Positions 1-6,644 of a stretch of 9,129 nucleotides of DNA are shown here, piece after piece (within the stretch, counting starts at the first letter, position 1; every line of letters starts with the position of its first letter). The position numbers and the translations under genes are program-made. The stretch is from NCBI GenBank assembly GCA_900554625.1, contig USHP01000055.1, forward strand, positions 1-9,129. The letters are read 5' to 3'. Source of the stretch: an uncultured Eubacteriales bacterium. GTDB lineage: Bacteria > Bacillota > Clostridia > Oscillospirales > Oscillospiraceae. The notes under the pieces were generated by a model. That model was not told the DNA's origin, did no database searches, and worked only from the letters and a program-made list of their open reading frames with translations.

Positions 1-2
1 GC

Positions 3-1070
3 ATTGTGCTGTGCGGCTACCAGCCGGAGATGATTCAGCGGGCGCTGGAGAGCAACGTCAACTGCCTGGTGCTGTGCCAGTCGGAGCTTCCTGCCCAGTT
101 CCGGGATTTCCCCACCTCTACCTGCATCATTTCCACCCCCTTTGACGCCTACCGGGCCGCCCGGCTGCTGTTTTTGTCCACCCCGGTGGGCCGGATCTGC
201 AATACCCAGGGGCTGGTGTGCTTCCACCTGGATGAGCGGGTGGACGATGTGCGGGAAATTGTGCTGAAATACCGCCATCCCAGCTATCCCATTCTGGACG
301 CCCAGGAGCGGGTTGTGGGCATTCTGACCCGGTATCATCTGCTGCGCCCCCGGCGCAAACGAGTGGTGCTGGTGGACCACAACGAAGCTTCCCAGTCCGT
401 GCCCGGTCTGGAGGAAGCGGAGATTCTGGAAATCATCGACCATCACCGTCTGGCGGATATCCAGACCACCAACCCCATTTTTGTCCGCAATGAACCGGTG
501 GGCTCTACCAATACCATCATTGCCAGCATGTTCCAGGACCGGGGCCTGATGCCCTCGGCAGCTCTGGCGGGCATGATGGCGGCGGCAATTCTGTCCGATA
601 CCGTCATGTTCAAATCCCCCACCTGCACCCCCCGGGATGTGCGCACCGCTGAGCGGATGGCCCGGATTGCCAGCGTATCCCTGGACGAACTGGGCAAGGC
701 CATTTTCTCTGCTTCCGTGGAGCACAAAACCGCGGAGGAAGTGCTCTTTACCGATTACAAGGAGTTCCACATTGCCGGACACTCCCTGGCGGTGGCCCAG
801 CTGACCTGCGTGGACAGTGCCGCGGTGCTTCAGCGCCGGGAGGAGCTGCTGAAACTCATGGAGAGCCACGCCAAGAAGAAGGAACTGGATCTGGTGGTGC
901 TGATGCTCACTGACGTGCTGCTGGAAGGCACCCAGATTCTCTATGTAGGCGATGACGAAACCATCCGCCAGGCCTTCAGCGTCACCCCCAAGGACAATAC
1001 CGCCTTCCTGCCCAAGGTGATGAGCCGGAAAAAGCAGGTCATTCCCATGCTGTCGGATCTGTGGGGTTAA
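3..1070 (+). CDS. ppaC: Putative manganese-dependent inorganic pyrophosphatase (family II, CBS-containing), 5' end cut by window
   Basis: Hydrolyses pyrophosphate to phosphate in the cytoplasm, pulling biosynthetic reactions forward. The frame is open through the left edge, so the start is missing. Residues below count from the GTG at position 6. The tail of a DRTGG domain (about 1-60) is followed by a CBS unit (about 73-115), the DHH phosphoesterase domain (about 118-235) and a DHHA2 domain. Family II signatures are visible: VDHNE (123-127), IIDHHR (143-148) with the metal-binding DHH, VGST (165-168), ILSDT (195-199), and the substrate-binding SRKKQVIP (340-347). CBS-DRTGG-CBS family II enzymes are known to be regulated by adenine nucleotides, with diadenosine polyphosphates as activators, so this one is probably nucleotide-controlled. 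The first CBS repeat and part of DRTGG should lie upstream. It ends in TAA, 70 bases before holB. The regulatory state is inferred; the family call is firm. Confidence 0.93.
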   Translation: MVLCGYQPEMIQRALESNVNCLVLCQSELPAQFRDFPTSTCIISTPFDAYRAARLLFLSTPVGRICNTQGLVCFHLDERVDDVREIVLKYRHPSYPILDAQERVVGILTRYHLLRPRRKRVVLVDHNEASQSVPGLEEAEILEIIDHHRLADIQTTNPIFVRNEPVGSTNTIIASMFQDRGLMPSAALAGMMAAAILSDTVMFKSPTCTPRDVRTAERMARIASVSLDELGKAIFSASVEHKTAEEVLFTDYKEFHIAGHSLAVAQLTCVDSAAVLQRREELLKLMESHAKKKELDLVVLMLTDVLLEGTQILYVGDDETIRQAFSVTPKDNTAFLPKVMSRKKQVIPMLSDLWG

Positions 1071-1072
1071 GG

Positions 1073-1100
1073 ACTTTCCCTCTTTTCCATTTGGGAAAGT
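1073..1100 (+). terminator. Perfect inverted repeat after ppaC (weak terminator or operator)
   Basis: ACTTTCCC (1073-1080) pairs perfectly with GGGAAAGT (1093-1100) across a 12-base loop. It begins three bases after the ppaC stop, where a terminator would be expected, but no T-run follows. It also overlaps the -35/spacer region of the holB promoter, so it could instead be an operator, or both. Seen: the symmetry. Inferred: any function. Confidence 0.35.
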
Positions 1101-1111
1101 TATGATATAAT
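1084..1111 (+). promoter_or_regulatory. Sigma-A-type promoter for holB-ricT operon
   Basis: The -10 is a perfect TATAAT at 1106-1111 with an extended -10 TG at 1103-1104 (TGaTATAAT). A partial -35, TTTCCA (1084-1089, 4 of 6 to TTGACA), sits 16 bases upstream. Transcription would start near 1118. A start there makes the in-frame GTG at 1120 an unlikely start codon and favours the ATG at 1141. Confidence 0.65.
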
Positions 1112-1129
1112 CAAAAAATGTGAAGAAAC

Positions 1130-1135
1130 AGGAGA
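1130..1135 (+). promoter_or_regulatory. Ribosome binding site deciding the holB start
   Basis: AGGAGA ends five bases before the ATG at 1141. An upstream in-frame GTG (1120) has no such motif and lies almost on the predicted transcription start, so the ATG is chosen. Confidence 0.75.
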
Positions 1136-1140
1136 ACGCT

Positions 1141-2097
1141 ATGGCCTTTGAAACCTTGCTGGGAAACGATCAGCTGAAACAGAATCTGACCCAAAGCCTT
1201 TCTAGGGGCCATGTTTCCCATTTTTATCTCATCGCCGGACCGGAAGGCTCCGGCAAGCATACCCTGGCAAACTTGCTGGCGGCGGCGCTGCTGTGCAAGG
1301 GAGAGCCAAAACCCTGCCTGCACTGTACCCCCTGCCGCAAAATCCTGGACGGCAGCCACCCGGACTTCATCACCGTGGACGATCCGGAGAAGAAAACCGT
1401 CACGGTAGACTTGATCCGCCAGGCCCGGGCGGATATGTATGTCCAGCCCAATGAGTCGGATTACAAAATCTACCTCTTTCCCCGCTCCCAGGACATGGGC
1501 ATTCCCGGACAGAATGCCCTGCTGAAGGTGCTGGAAGAGCCGCCGGCTTACGGTGTGTTTTTGCTGCTGACGGACAATCCGGACAAGCTGCTGCCCACCG
1601 TCCGCTCCCGGTGTACCCTGCTGAAAATGCAGGCGCTGCCCCGGAAGGTACTGCTGGAAGAGCTGAGCCGGGAATTCCCCGACGCTTCCCGGGAGGATCT
1701 GGAAGCTGCGGCCAACCGCAGCGGCGGATTTTTGGGTCAGGCAAAAGAGCTTCTCTCCGGCGGCGCACAGCTGCCTGCCGGTACGGAAGAATTTTTGCAG
1801 GCCTTTGCCACCGGAGACGGTCTGCTGCTGACCCAGGTCTTTGTGCCTATGGAAAAGTGGAAGCGGGACGCCCTGGGGGATGCCCTGGCTGCCTGGCTGG
1901 AACTGCTGGAAGCGGCGCTGACCTGCCGCAGCGGTATTCAGGCCCTGTCCGGTCACGCCCGGAATCTGGCCCGGCAATGCAGCCCCGGACAGCTGTACCA
2001 GGGGGTGCAGCACCTGAAAAAAGCCCTGGACTACACCCAGAGCAACGTATCCCCCGCCGCCGTCTGCGCCTATCTGTCCTGGGCGCTGCGCACGTAA
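1141..2097 (+). CDS. holB: DNA polymerase III subunit delta prime
   Basis: Subunit of the clamp-loader complex that opens and loads the beta sliding clamp during replication. The 318-residue product is the usual length. It is an AAA+ protein: Walker A GPEGSGKHT (33-41), a zinc-binding cluster of four cysteines C52, C59, C62 and C65 (the C-x6-C-x2-C-x2-C insert typical of delta prime/gamma), the conserved NALLKVLEEPP (125-135), and the SRC sensor/arginine-finger motif (156-158). A helical C-terminal collar domain follows from about 215. The ATG at 1141 is preferred over an in-frame GTG at 1120 because of the AGGAGA site. It is the first gene after a strong promoter and is followed by ricT, a pairing widespread in Bacillota (holB-yaaT in Bacillus). 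The conserved Walker A lysine and threonine suggest nucleotide binding is retained. A tau/gamma (dnaX) paralogue is unlikely because of the short length and single collar region. Confidence 0.93.
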   Translation: MAFETLLGNDQLKQNLTQSLSRGHVSHFYLIAGPEGSGKHTLANLLAAALLCKGEPKPCLHCTPCRKILDGSHPDFITVDDPEKKTVTVDLIRQARADMYVQPNESDYKIYLFPRSQDMGIPGQNALLKVLEEPPAYGVFLLLTDNPDKLLPTVRSRCTLLKMQALPRKVLLEELSREFPDASREDLEAAANRSGGFLGQAKELLSGGAQLPAGTEEFLQAFATGDGLLLTQVFVPMEKWKRDALGDALAAWLELLEAALTCRSGIQALSGHARNLARQCSPGQLYQGVQHLKKALDYTQSNVSPAAVCAYLSWALRT

Positions 2098-2111
2098 GAA
2101 GAATTTGCACG

Positions 2112-2130
2112 CCTCCGGCTTTCCCGGAGG
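2112..2130 (+). promoter_or_regulatory. GC-rich hairpin in holB-ricT gap
   Basis: CCTCCGG (2112-2118) and CCGGAGG (2124-2130) form a perfect 7-bp stem with a 5-base loop. No T-run follows. The ricT ribosome binding site (AAGGAGA, 2134-2140) starts four bases later, so the hairpin may affect mRNA stability or ricT translation rather than termination. The role is inferred. Confidence 0.35.
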
Positions 2131-2147
2131 GATAAGGAGAAAACCCA

Positions 2148-3356
2148 ATGGAAGAAAACGTAACCCTTCCCCCCATGGAACCGGACGCCCCTGTTGAGGT
2201 GGTGGACATCCAGTTCCGGCCGGGACAGAAAGTATACTTTTTTGACCCCGACGGCGCGGTATTCCGCCCGGGAGATCACGTCATCATTGACACCGCCCGG
2301 GGTGCGGAATTCGGCATCTGCGCCGGAGGCAACCATACCATCCCCTTCCGGGATGTGGTGGCCCCGCTGCGCAAGGTCCTGCGCAGAACCACCCCCCAGG
2401 ACGAAAAAATCGTAGCCGACAACCGGGCCAAGGAAAAGCGGGCCTACGATGTGTGCCTGCAGAAAATTGCCGACCATCAGCTGGACATGCAGCTGGTGAG
2501 CACCGAGGTTGCCTTTGATGGCAGCAAGATCCTGTTCTACTTTACCGCCGATGAGCGGGTGGACTTCCGGGAGCTGGTGAAGAATCTGGCTTCGGTGTTC
2601 CACACCCGGATTGAGCTGCGGCAGATTGGCGTCCGGGACAAGGCCAAAATGGTAGGCGGCCTGGGCATCTGCGGCCGCCCGTTCTGCTGCAGTGAATTTT
2701 TGGATGATTTTCAGCCGGTATCCATCAAAATGGCGAAAACCCAGAACCTCAGCCTGAATCCCACGAAAATTTCCGGCACCTGCGGACGGCTGATGTGCTG
2801 CCTGAAATACGAGCAGGATGCGTATGAAGATCTGATCCGTACCAGTCCCAAGATGGACTCCCTGGTGGACACCCCGGAAGGCCGAGGCACCGTGGTGGAG
2901 GTTGACCTGCTGCGCCAGCGGGTGAAGGTTCGGATGGAAGAAAATCCCGAGACCGTGACCCAGTTTGCCAACGCGGACATTGCGGTGCTGCGCAGCGGCA
3001 AGGCCCGGAAGAATGATCCTCCCATCCCGGCGGATTACGCCCCCATCTCCGGCGGCGGAAAACGCCAGAAAAAGCAGGAGCAGGATCAGGCACCGGTACT
3101 GGAGCCCATCCGCTTCCGCTACAGCACCGAACAGGTTGTGGAAGAAGTGCCTCAGGAAGCTCCGGCTGAGGAAAACCAGGCCAAGCCTTCCCGGCCCCGG
3201 CCCCGCCGGAGAAAGCCTGCCGAAGGCGGTGCCAAGGCACCCCAGCAGGGGGAAACCAAGACTGAAAAATCCGAAAAGTCTGAAAAACCCGAAAAAACCG
3301 GAAAGGAAGGGGAAACGCCCCGCCGCCGACCCCAAAAACCGTCCGGCGAAGCATAA
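2148..3356 (+). CDS. ricT: RicT (YaaT/PSP1 family), Fe-S subunit of the Ric complex, with long basic C-terminal tail
   Basis: In Bacillus, RicT works with RicA and RicF as an Fe-S complex that modulates RNase Y mRNA maturation and the Spo0A phosphorelay, in the cytoplasm. The PSP1 core covers about residues 15-285. The family cysteines are present: C175, C180 and C181 (GICGRPFCC), then C212, C217 and C218 (TCGRLMCCLKYE). These two clusters fit the [4Fe-4S] role. C58 and C103 are extra. Start: ATG with AAGGAGA seven bases upstream. At 402 residues it is over 100 residues longer than typical RicT (about 275 in Bacillus). The excess, about 286-402, is low-complexity, Pro/Lys/Glu/Arg-rich tail with repeated EKS/EKP/EKT units (373-384) and RPRPRRR (349-355), probably disordered. 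It lies 50 bases after holB, consistent with co-transcription. Whether RicA and RicF partners exist in this genome cannot be seen here. Confidence 0.92.
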   Translation: MEENVTLPPMEPDAPVEVVDIQFRPGQKVYFFDPDGAVFRPGDHVIIDTARGAEFGICAGGNHTIPFRDVVAPLRKVLRRTTPQDEKIVADNRAKEKRAYDVCLQKIADHQLDMQLVSTEVAFDGSKILFYFTADERVDFRELVKNLASVFHTRIELRQIGVRDKAKMVGGLGICGRPFCCSEFLDDFQPVSIKMAKTQNLSLNPTKISGTCGRLMCCLKYEQDAYEDLIRTSPKMDSLVDTPEGRGTVVEVDLLRQRVKVRMEENPETVTQFANADIAVLRSGKARKNDPPIPADYAPISGGGKRQKKQEQDQAPVLEPIRFRYSTEQVVEEVPQEAPAEENQAKPSRPRPRRRKPAEGGAKAPQQGETKTEKSEKSEKPEKTGKEGETPRRRPQKPSGEA

Positions 3357-3383
3357 CGGCCCAGATAAGGAGCAGAAAGAATC

Positions 3384-5381
3384 ATGTTGAAAAAGAAAAT
3401 ACCCCTGTCCCCGGGGCTGTTCCTGGTGGGACTGGTGGTGTATAACGAATGGATGCTTCATCTGTGGATCACCGAGACCTTCCAGTGGGGGCGCTTTGCC
3501 GCCCTCACTGCTTTTGCCCTGGGTCTGGGGTGCATCCTGGGATTTTTGGTCAGCCTGATTCCCAGGGGCGGTGCTGCCAAAGCGACCGCCATCGTTCTGA
3601 CACTGGTGGTTACCATAATCTGGCTGATGGAGTACTTCCTGTCCGATGCCTACGGCGGCTTTATGTCCCCGTCCACCATTTTCAACGGCGCCGGCGGCGT
3701 AGCCACGGACTATCTGGATGTGGTCATCTCCCTGCTGCTGCGAAATCTGTGGCGGCTGGGGCTGATGCTGCTGCCGGTTGTGCTGTATGCTCTGCTGTGC
3801 AGCGGCAAACCTGCCCCCTGGTCCCTGCGGGGGATGCTGGCAGGAGGTGCGGTCTGCGCCTACCTGCTGGGATTGGGAGCCGCCTATACGCTGACCGGGG
3901 ATTTTGCCAAGCTGGGCGGGGCTTATGCCTTCGACAGCACCACCCGGTGCTTTGGACTGCATATGGCTCTGGCACTGGAAGCAACCCGGGGCACCGGCAC
4001 TTCCCAGGAACCGGAATTTGCCGTTCCCACCCCCCAGCAGCCGGAGCCCACGGAATCTACCCAGGCATCCACTTCGGAAACGGAGCCGGAAATCATCTAC
4101 GAAGAAAATGTGATGCCCCAGCTGGATTTTGAAGCTTTGGCCCAGGAGGAGAAAGACAGCAGCATTGCTTCCCTGCACCGCTATGTTGCCTCCCTGACCC
4201 CTTCCCGGCAGAACCAGTATACCGGCTTGTTTGAAGGGAAAAATCTGATTCTCATCACCGCGGAAGCTCTGACCAAAGAGGCCATTGACCCGGAACTGAC
4301 GCCTACCTTGTACCGTCTGGCTACCCAGGGTATCCAGTTCACCGACTACTACCAGCCCGCCTGGGGTGCCAGCACCATCTCCGGAGAATTTTCCAACCTG
4401 ATGGGCCTGGTTCCCACCAACGGCGGCATGTGCATGAAGGAAGTCAAGCAGCAGAATTTCTTCCTGACCATGGGTCACCAGATGCAGAAGCTGGGCTACT
4501 GGAGCGCCGCCTATCACAACAATAACAAGGACTTCTACGACCGGGATCAGACCCACACCCTCATCGGCTATGACCGCTTCATCGCTCTGTATGGCGGACT
4601 GGAAAATGTGGAACCGGTGTGGCCGGAAAGTGACCTGGAAATGATGGTGGAAACCATCCCCCAGTACATAGACCAGCAGCCTTTCAGCGTCTACTACATG
4701 ACCGTCAGCGGCCACAGCGTTTACAGCCTGAACGGCAGCGCCATGGCCCGGAAGCACTATGACGAAGTGAAGGATCTTCCCTACTCTGAGCCGGTGAAAT
4801 GTTACCTCGCTGCCACGCTGGAACTGGAAGCCGCTATGAAATACTTGGTCGAGCAGCTGGAAGAAGCGGGCATTGCCGACGATACGGTGATCGTCATGGC
4901 CACGGATCACTACCCTTACGGCCTGGAAAAGAGCAGCACCTGGAACAATGCCTCCGACTATCTGGCGGAGCTGTACGGGGTGGAAAGCTATGACCACATT
5001 ACCCGGGACCACAACGCCCTGATTATTTGGAGCGGCTGCCTGGAAGGACAGAATATTGTGGTGGACGAACCGGTGTACAGCCTGGACATCCTGCCCACCA
5101 TTTCCAACCTCTTCGGTGTGGAATACGATTCCCGGCTGCTGGTGGGACGGGATGTGTTCTCCGGGGAAATGCCCCTGGTGCTGTGGCCGGATTTCAGCTG
5201 GAGGACAGAAAAGGGAATTTACAATGCCCAGACTGGCAAGTTTACCCCCAATCCGGGGCAGGAAGCCGACGAAGAATACCTGTCCTATGTTCACGCACTG
5301 GTGCAGAACAAAATCACCTACTGCCGGTATGTGCTGAGCAACGACTATTTCAAATATCTGGACAAAGCCCTGACAGAATAA
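3384..5381 (+). CDS. LTA synthase-family membrane phosphotransferase (sulfatase fold)
   Basis: Likely builds a glycerol-phosphate-type envelope polymer (lipoteichoic acid-like) by moving glycerol phosphate from phosphatidylglycerol at the outer face of the membrane. The 665-residue product has about five hydrophobic segments (roughly 8-28, 37-59, 67-86, 113-138, 149-171), then a Pro/Thr/Ser/Glu-rich linker (205-240), then an extracellular sulfatase-fold domain (about 285-595). By comparison with LtaS, the catalytic nucleophile is probably T331 in GASTISGEF. Metal ligands are probably E294 (ITAEAL) and D508-H509 (ATDHY), and H444 in VSGHS is also conserved. AAGGAG (3367-3372) lies 11 bases before the ATG, slightly far. 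It follows ricT by 27 bases, so it is probably in the same transcript. Substrate is inferred: related enzymes include LTA primases, phosphoglycerol transferases and phosphoethanolamine transferases. Family assignment is firm; exact activity is not, so no symbol is given. Confidence 0.88.
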   Translation: MLKKKIPLSPGLFLVGLVVYNEWMLHLWITETFQWGRFAALTAFALGLGCILGFLVSLIPRGGAAKATAIVLTLVVTIIWLMEYFLSDAYGGFMSPSTIFNGAGGVATDYLDVVISLLLRNLWRLGLMLLPVVLYALLCSGKPAPWSLRGMLAGGAVCAYLLGLGAAYTLTGDFAKLGGAYAFDSTTRCFGLHMALALEATRGTGTSQEPEFAVPTPQQPEPTESTQASTSETEPEIIYEENVMPQLDFEALAQEEKDSSIASLHRYVASLTPSRQNQYTGLFEGKNLILITAEALTKEAIDPELTPTLYRLATQGIQFTDYYQPAWGASTISGEFSNLMGLVPTNGGMCMKEVKQQNFFLTMGHQMQKLGYWSAAYHNNNKDFYDRDQTHTLIGYDRFIALYGGLENVEPVWPESDLEMMVETIPQYIDQQPFSVYYMTVSGHSVYSLNGSAMARKHYDEVKDLPYSEPVKCYLAATLELEAAMKYLVEQLEEAGIADDTVIVMATDHYPYGLEKSSTWNNASDYLAELYGVESYDHITRDHNALIIWSGCLEGQNIVVDEPVYSLDILPTISNLFGVEYDSRLLVGRDVFSGEMPLVLWPDFSWRTEKGIYNAQTGKFTPNPGQEADEEYLSYVHALVQNKITYCRYVLSNDYFKYLDKALTE

Positions 5382-5385
5382 AGAC

Positions 5386-5420
5386 ACCCCCACAGGAACC
5401 AAGCGGATTCCTGTGGGGGT
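5386..5420. repeat. 35-base palindromic hairpin, copy 1
   Basis: ACCCCCACAGGAA (5386-5398) pairs perfectly over 13 bp with TTCCTGTGGGGGT (5408-5420), with a 9-base loop CCAAGCGGA. It starts four bases after the LTA synthase stop. No T-run follows, so on its own it is a poor terminator. It recurs at 5511-5545 with a single base change in the loop. Confidence 0.85.
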
Positions 5421-5479
5421 CAGCGTGTCAAAAAAGCCTCGCAGAGTTTGCTGCGGCAGCAGACTGCCAAAGTTTGTCG

Positions 5480-5501
5480 GAAAAGCCCAAAGGGGTTTTT
5501 C
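5480..5501. terminator. Likely bidirectional rho-independent terminator between convergent genes
   Basis: GAAAAGCCC (5480-5488) pairs with GGGTTTTTC (5493-5501), including one G-T pair, around a 4-base loop. The A-run on one side and the T-run (5496-5500) on the other give a U-tract in both directions. The stem can extend with imperfect pairing (GTCG 5476-5479 with CGAC 5501-5504, or AGACTG 5461-5466 with CAGTCT 5504-5509). It sits between the ends of the LTA synthase gene and the reverse-strand hydrolase gene, where a shared terminator is expected. Confidence 0.6.
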
Positions 5502-5510
5502 GACAGTCTC

Positions 5511-5545
5511 ACCCCCACAGGAACCAAGCAGATTCCTGTGGGGGT
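5511..5545. repeat. 35-base palindromic hairpin, copy 2
   Basis: Same sequence as the copy at 5386-5420 except for one loop base (CCAAGCAGA instead of CCAAGCGGA). The arms 5511-5523 and 5533-5545 pair perfectly over 13 bp. It lies ten bases past the stop of the reverse-strand hydrolase gene, mirroring how copy 1 sits after the forward gene. Confidence 0.85.
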
Positions 5546-5555
5546 ATTGTTATGC

Positions 5556-6620
5556 TCAGGAGTTACCCTTTCGGGCTTCTACTTCTTCCGCAACGTTCAG
5601 GCTGCGCAGGACGCTGTAATCGTCGTAGCGGGTATCACCGCTTTCCGCCAGGAACACCAGACGGATCTCCGGATCATCAAAGGTGATGTTGGAAACGGTC
5701 TGCTTGATGCTGGCGGGTTCCACGCCGCTGACATACATCCGGCACCGTCCGTCGGGCAGGGGGAAGGTCACATCTGTAACACCGAAGGACAGCACGAAGT
5801 TGTCGGCACTACAGGAGGAGATCAGGGTATCGGCTGCGGTTTTCAGAGCAGCGGCCTTGTCCCCGTCAAACAGATACTGATCGGATTTGGGGAAGCAGAA
5901 ATCCGACAGCAGCACCTCATTAAAGCCCATGTTCCGCAGTTCCAGCACCACGTTGCTGATCCAGTTGGTGGTGGCGGACTTGGTGGGGTCGAGCCAGTAG
6001 CAGCCGCCTTCATCCATCCAAAGACCGATTCGGCTGGGCAGGTACAGACCAGCAGCAACGTTTTTCAGACCGAATTCCCGGTCCCGGAAGGCGCTGATCT
6101 GGGCGATGGTGTAAAAGCCCTTGTCTTTCAGCTTCTGCACCAGGGATTCGTAGGCTTTGATATCCGTACTCTGGGAAATGGTGGCGCCGGCCAGCTGGGA
6201 GTTGTAGAAGAAGGAGCCGAATCCGCCCTTCATCTCAATCATCACCGGGGTACCGGAGGCAAGCCGCTCCACCTGCAGCTGCACGGTGGCCAGATCATCT
6301 TTGACCATCTGCTGGGTGATGTAATAGCCGGACAGCTGCTTTAAGTCATTGCTGGTGTCAATGGCGTTGGCGCCTTCGTTGTAGAAGATGGAAACCTTCG
6401 CCTCTGCCACCGGGGGCACGGCTACCTCGCCCACTACATCGTTGGAGGACTGGGAAAAGTCCAGCCGGGCGCCGCCGTCTTCCTGATCGGTGTAGACCAC
6501 ATACCGCTGCAGCCAGATAACCCAGCACAGCCAGGCGATGGTACCCACCACCAGCAGGATCATCAGCACAATACCCACCCGCCGCAGGGTGCGTTGGGTG
6601 CGATAGGGAATATTCAACAT
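5556..6620 (-). CDS. Membrane-anchored DUF4015-type putative glycoside hydrolase
   Basis: A 354-residue protein with a basic N-terminus, one hydrophobic anchor (about 13-37) and an outside domain, so probably a cell-surface protein held by an uncleaved signal anchor. The C-terminal part matches the DUF4015/GHL putative glycosyl hydrolase pattern: IAQISAFRDREFG (172-184), WLDPTK...NW (209-220), and GFNEVLLSDFCFP (232-244), which corresponds to the family's GFDE-x-x-x-DY-x-RFP strand. The tyrosine and arginine usual in that motif are replaced here (DFCFP), so activity is uncertain. No substrate can be named; related proteins are thought to act on cell-wall or extracellular polysaccharides. Start: ATG at 6618-6620, with AAGGAG (plus-strand 6631-6636) ten bases upstream. 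It lies 24 bases after prmA on the same strand and is probably co-transcribed with it. The functional link to prmA is unclear. Confidence 0.7.
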   Translation of the reverse strand: MLNIPYRTQRTLRRVGIVLMILLVVGTIAWLCWVIWLQRYVVYTDQEDGGARLDFSQSSNDVVGEVAVPPVAEAKVSIFYNEGANAIDTSNDLKQLSGYYITQQMVKDDLATVQLQVERLASGTPVMIEMKGGFGSFFYNSQLAGATISQSTDIKAYESLVQKLKDKGFYTIAQISAFRDREFGLKNVAAGLYLPSRIGLWMDEGGCYWLDPTKSATTNWISNVVLELRNMGFNEVLLSDFCFPKSDQYLFDGDKAAALKTAADTLISSCSADNFVLSFGVTDVTFPLPDGRCRMYVSGVEPASIKQTVSNITFDDPEIRLVFLAESGDTRYDDYSVLRSLNVAEEVEARKGNS

Positions 6621-6644
6621 AGTCAGCTAACTCCTTTTTCTCGC

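Noticed and set aside
1120..1140. Upstream GTG start adding seven residues to HolB
   Set aside because: It nearly coincides with the predicted transcription start and includes the ribosome binding site that serves the ATG at 1141.
1111..2148. Minus-strand open frame opposite holB
   Set aside because: Same codon-aligned mirror effect of GC-biased codon use; the forward frame has Walker A, zinc cysteines and SRC motif.
2070..5402. Very long open frame on the minus strand (about 1110 codons) opposite ricT and the LTA synthase gene
   Set aside because: Its codons are the exact reverse complements of the sense codons in both genes, so it stays open simply because those genes avoid TTA, CTA and TCA. 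The product is low-complexity, matches no family I know, and the forward genes have clear family motifs.
5386..5545. Possible short CRISPR array because of two near-identical palindromic repeats
   Set aside because: Only two copies, a 90-base structured interval instead of a uniform spacer, and no cas genes nearby.
5448..6344. Forward open frame starting inside the intergenic repeat and running opposite the hydrolase gene
   Set aside because: It begins in hairpin repeat sequence and then mirrors the reverse-strand gene; no ribosome binding site of note and no recognisable domain.
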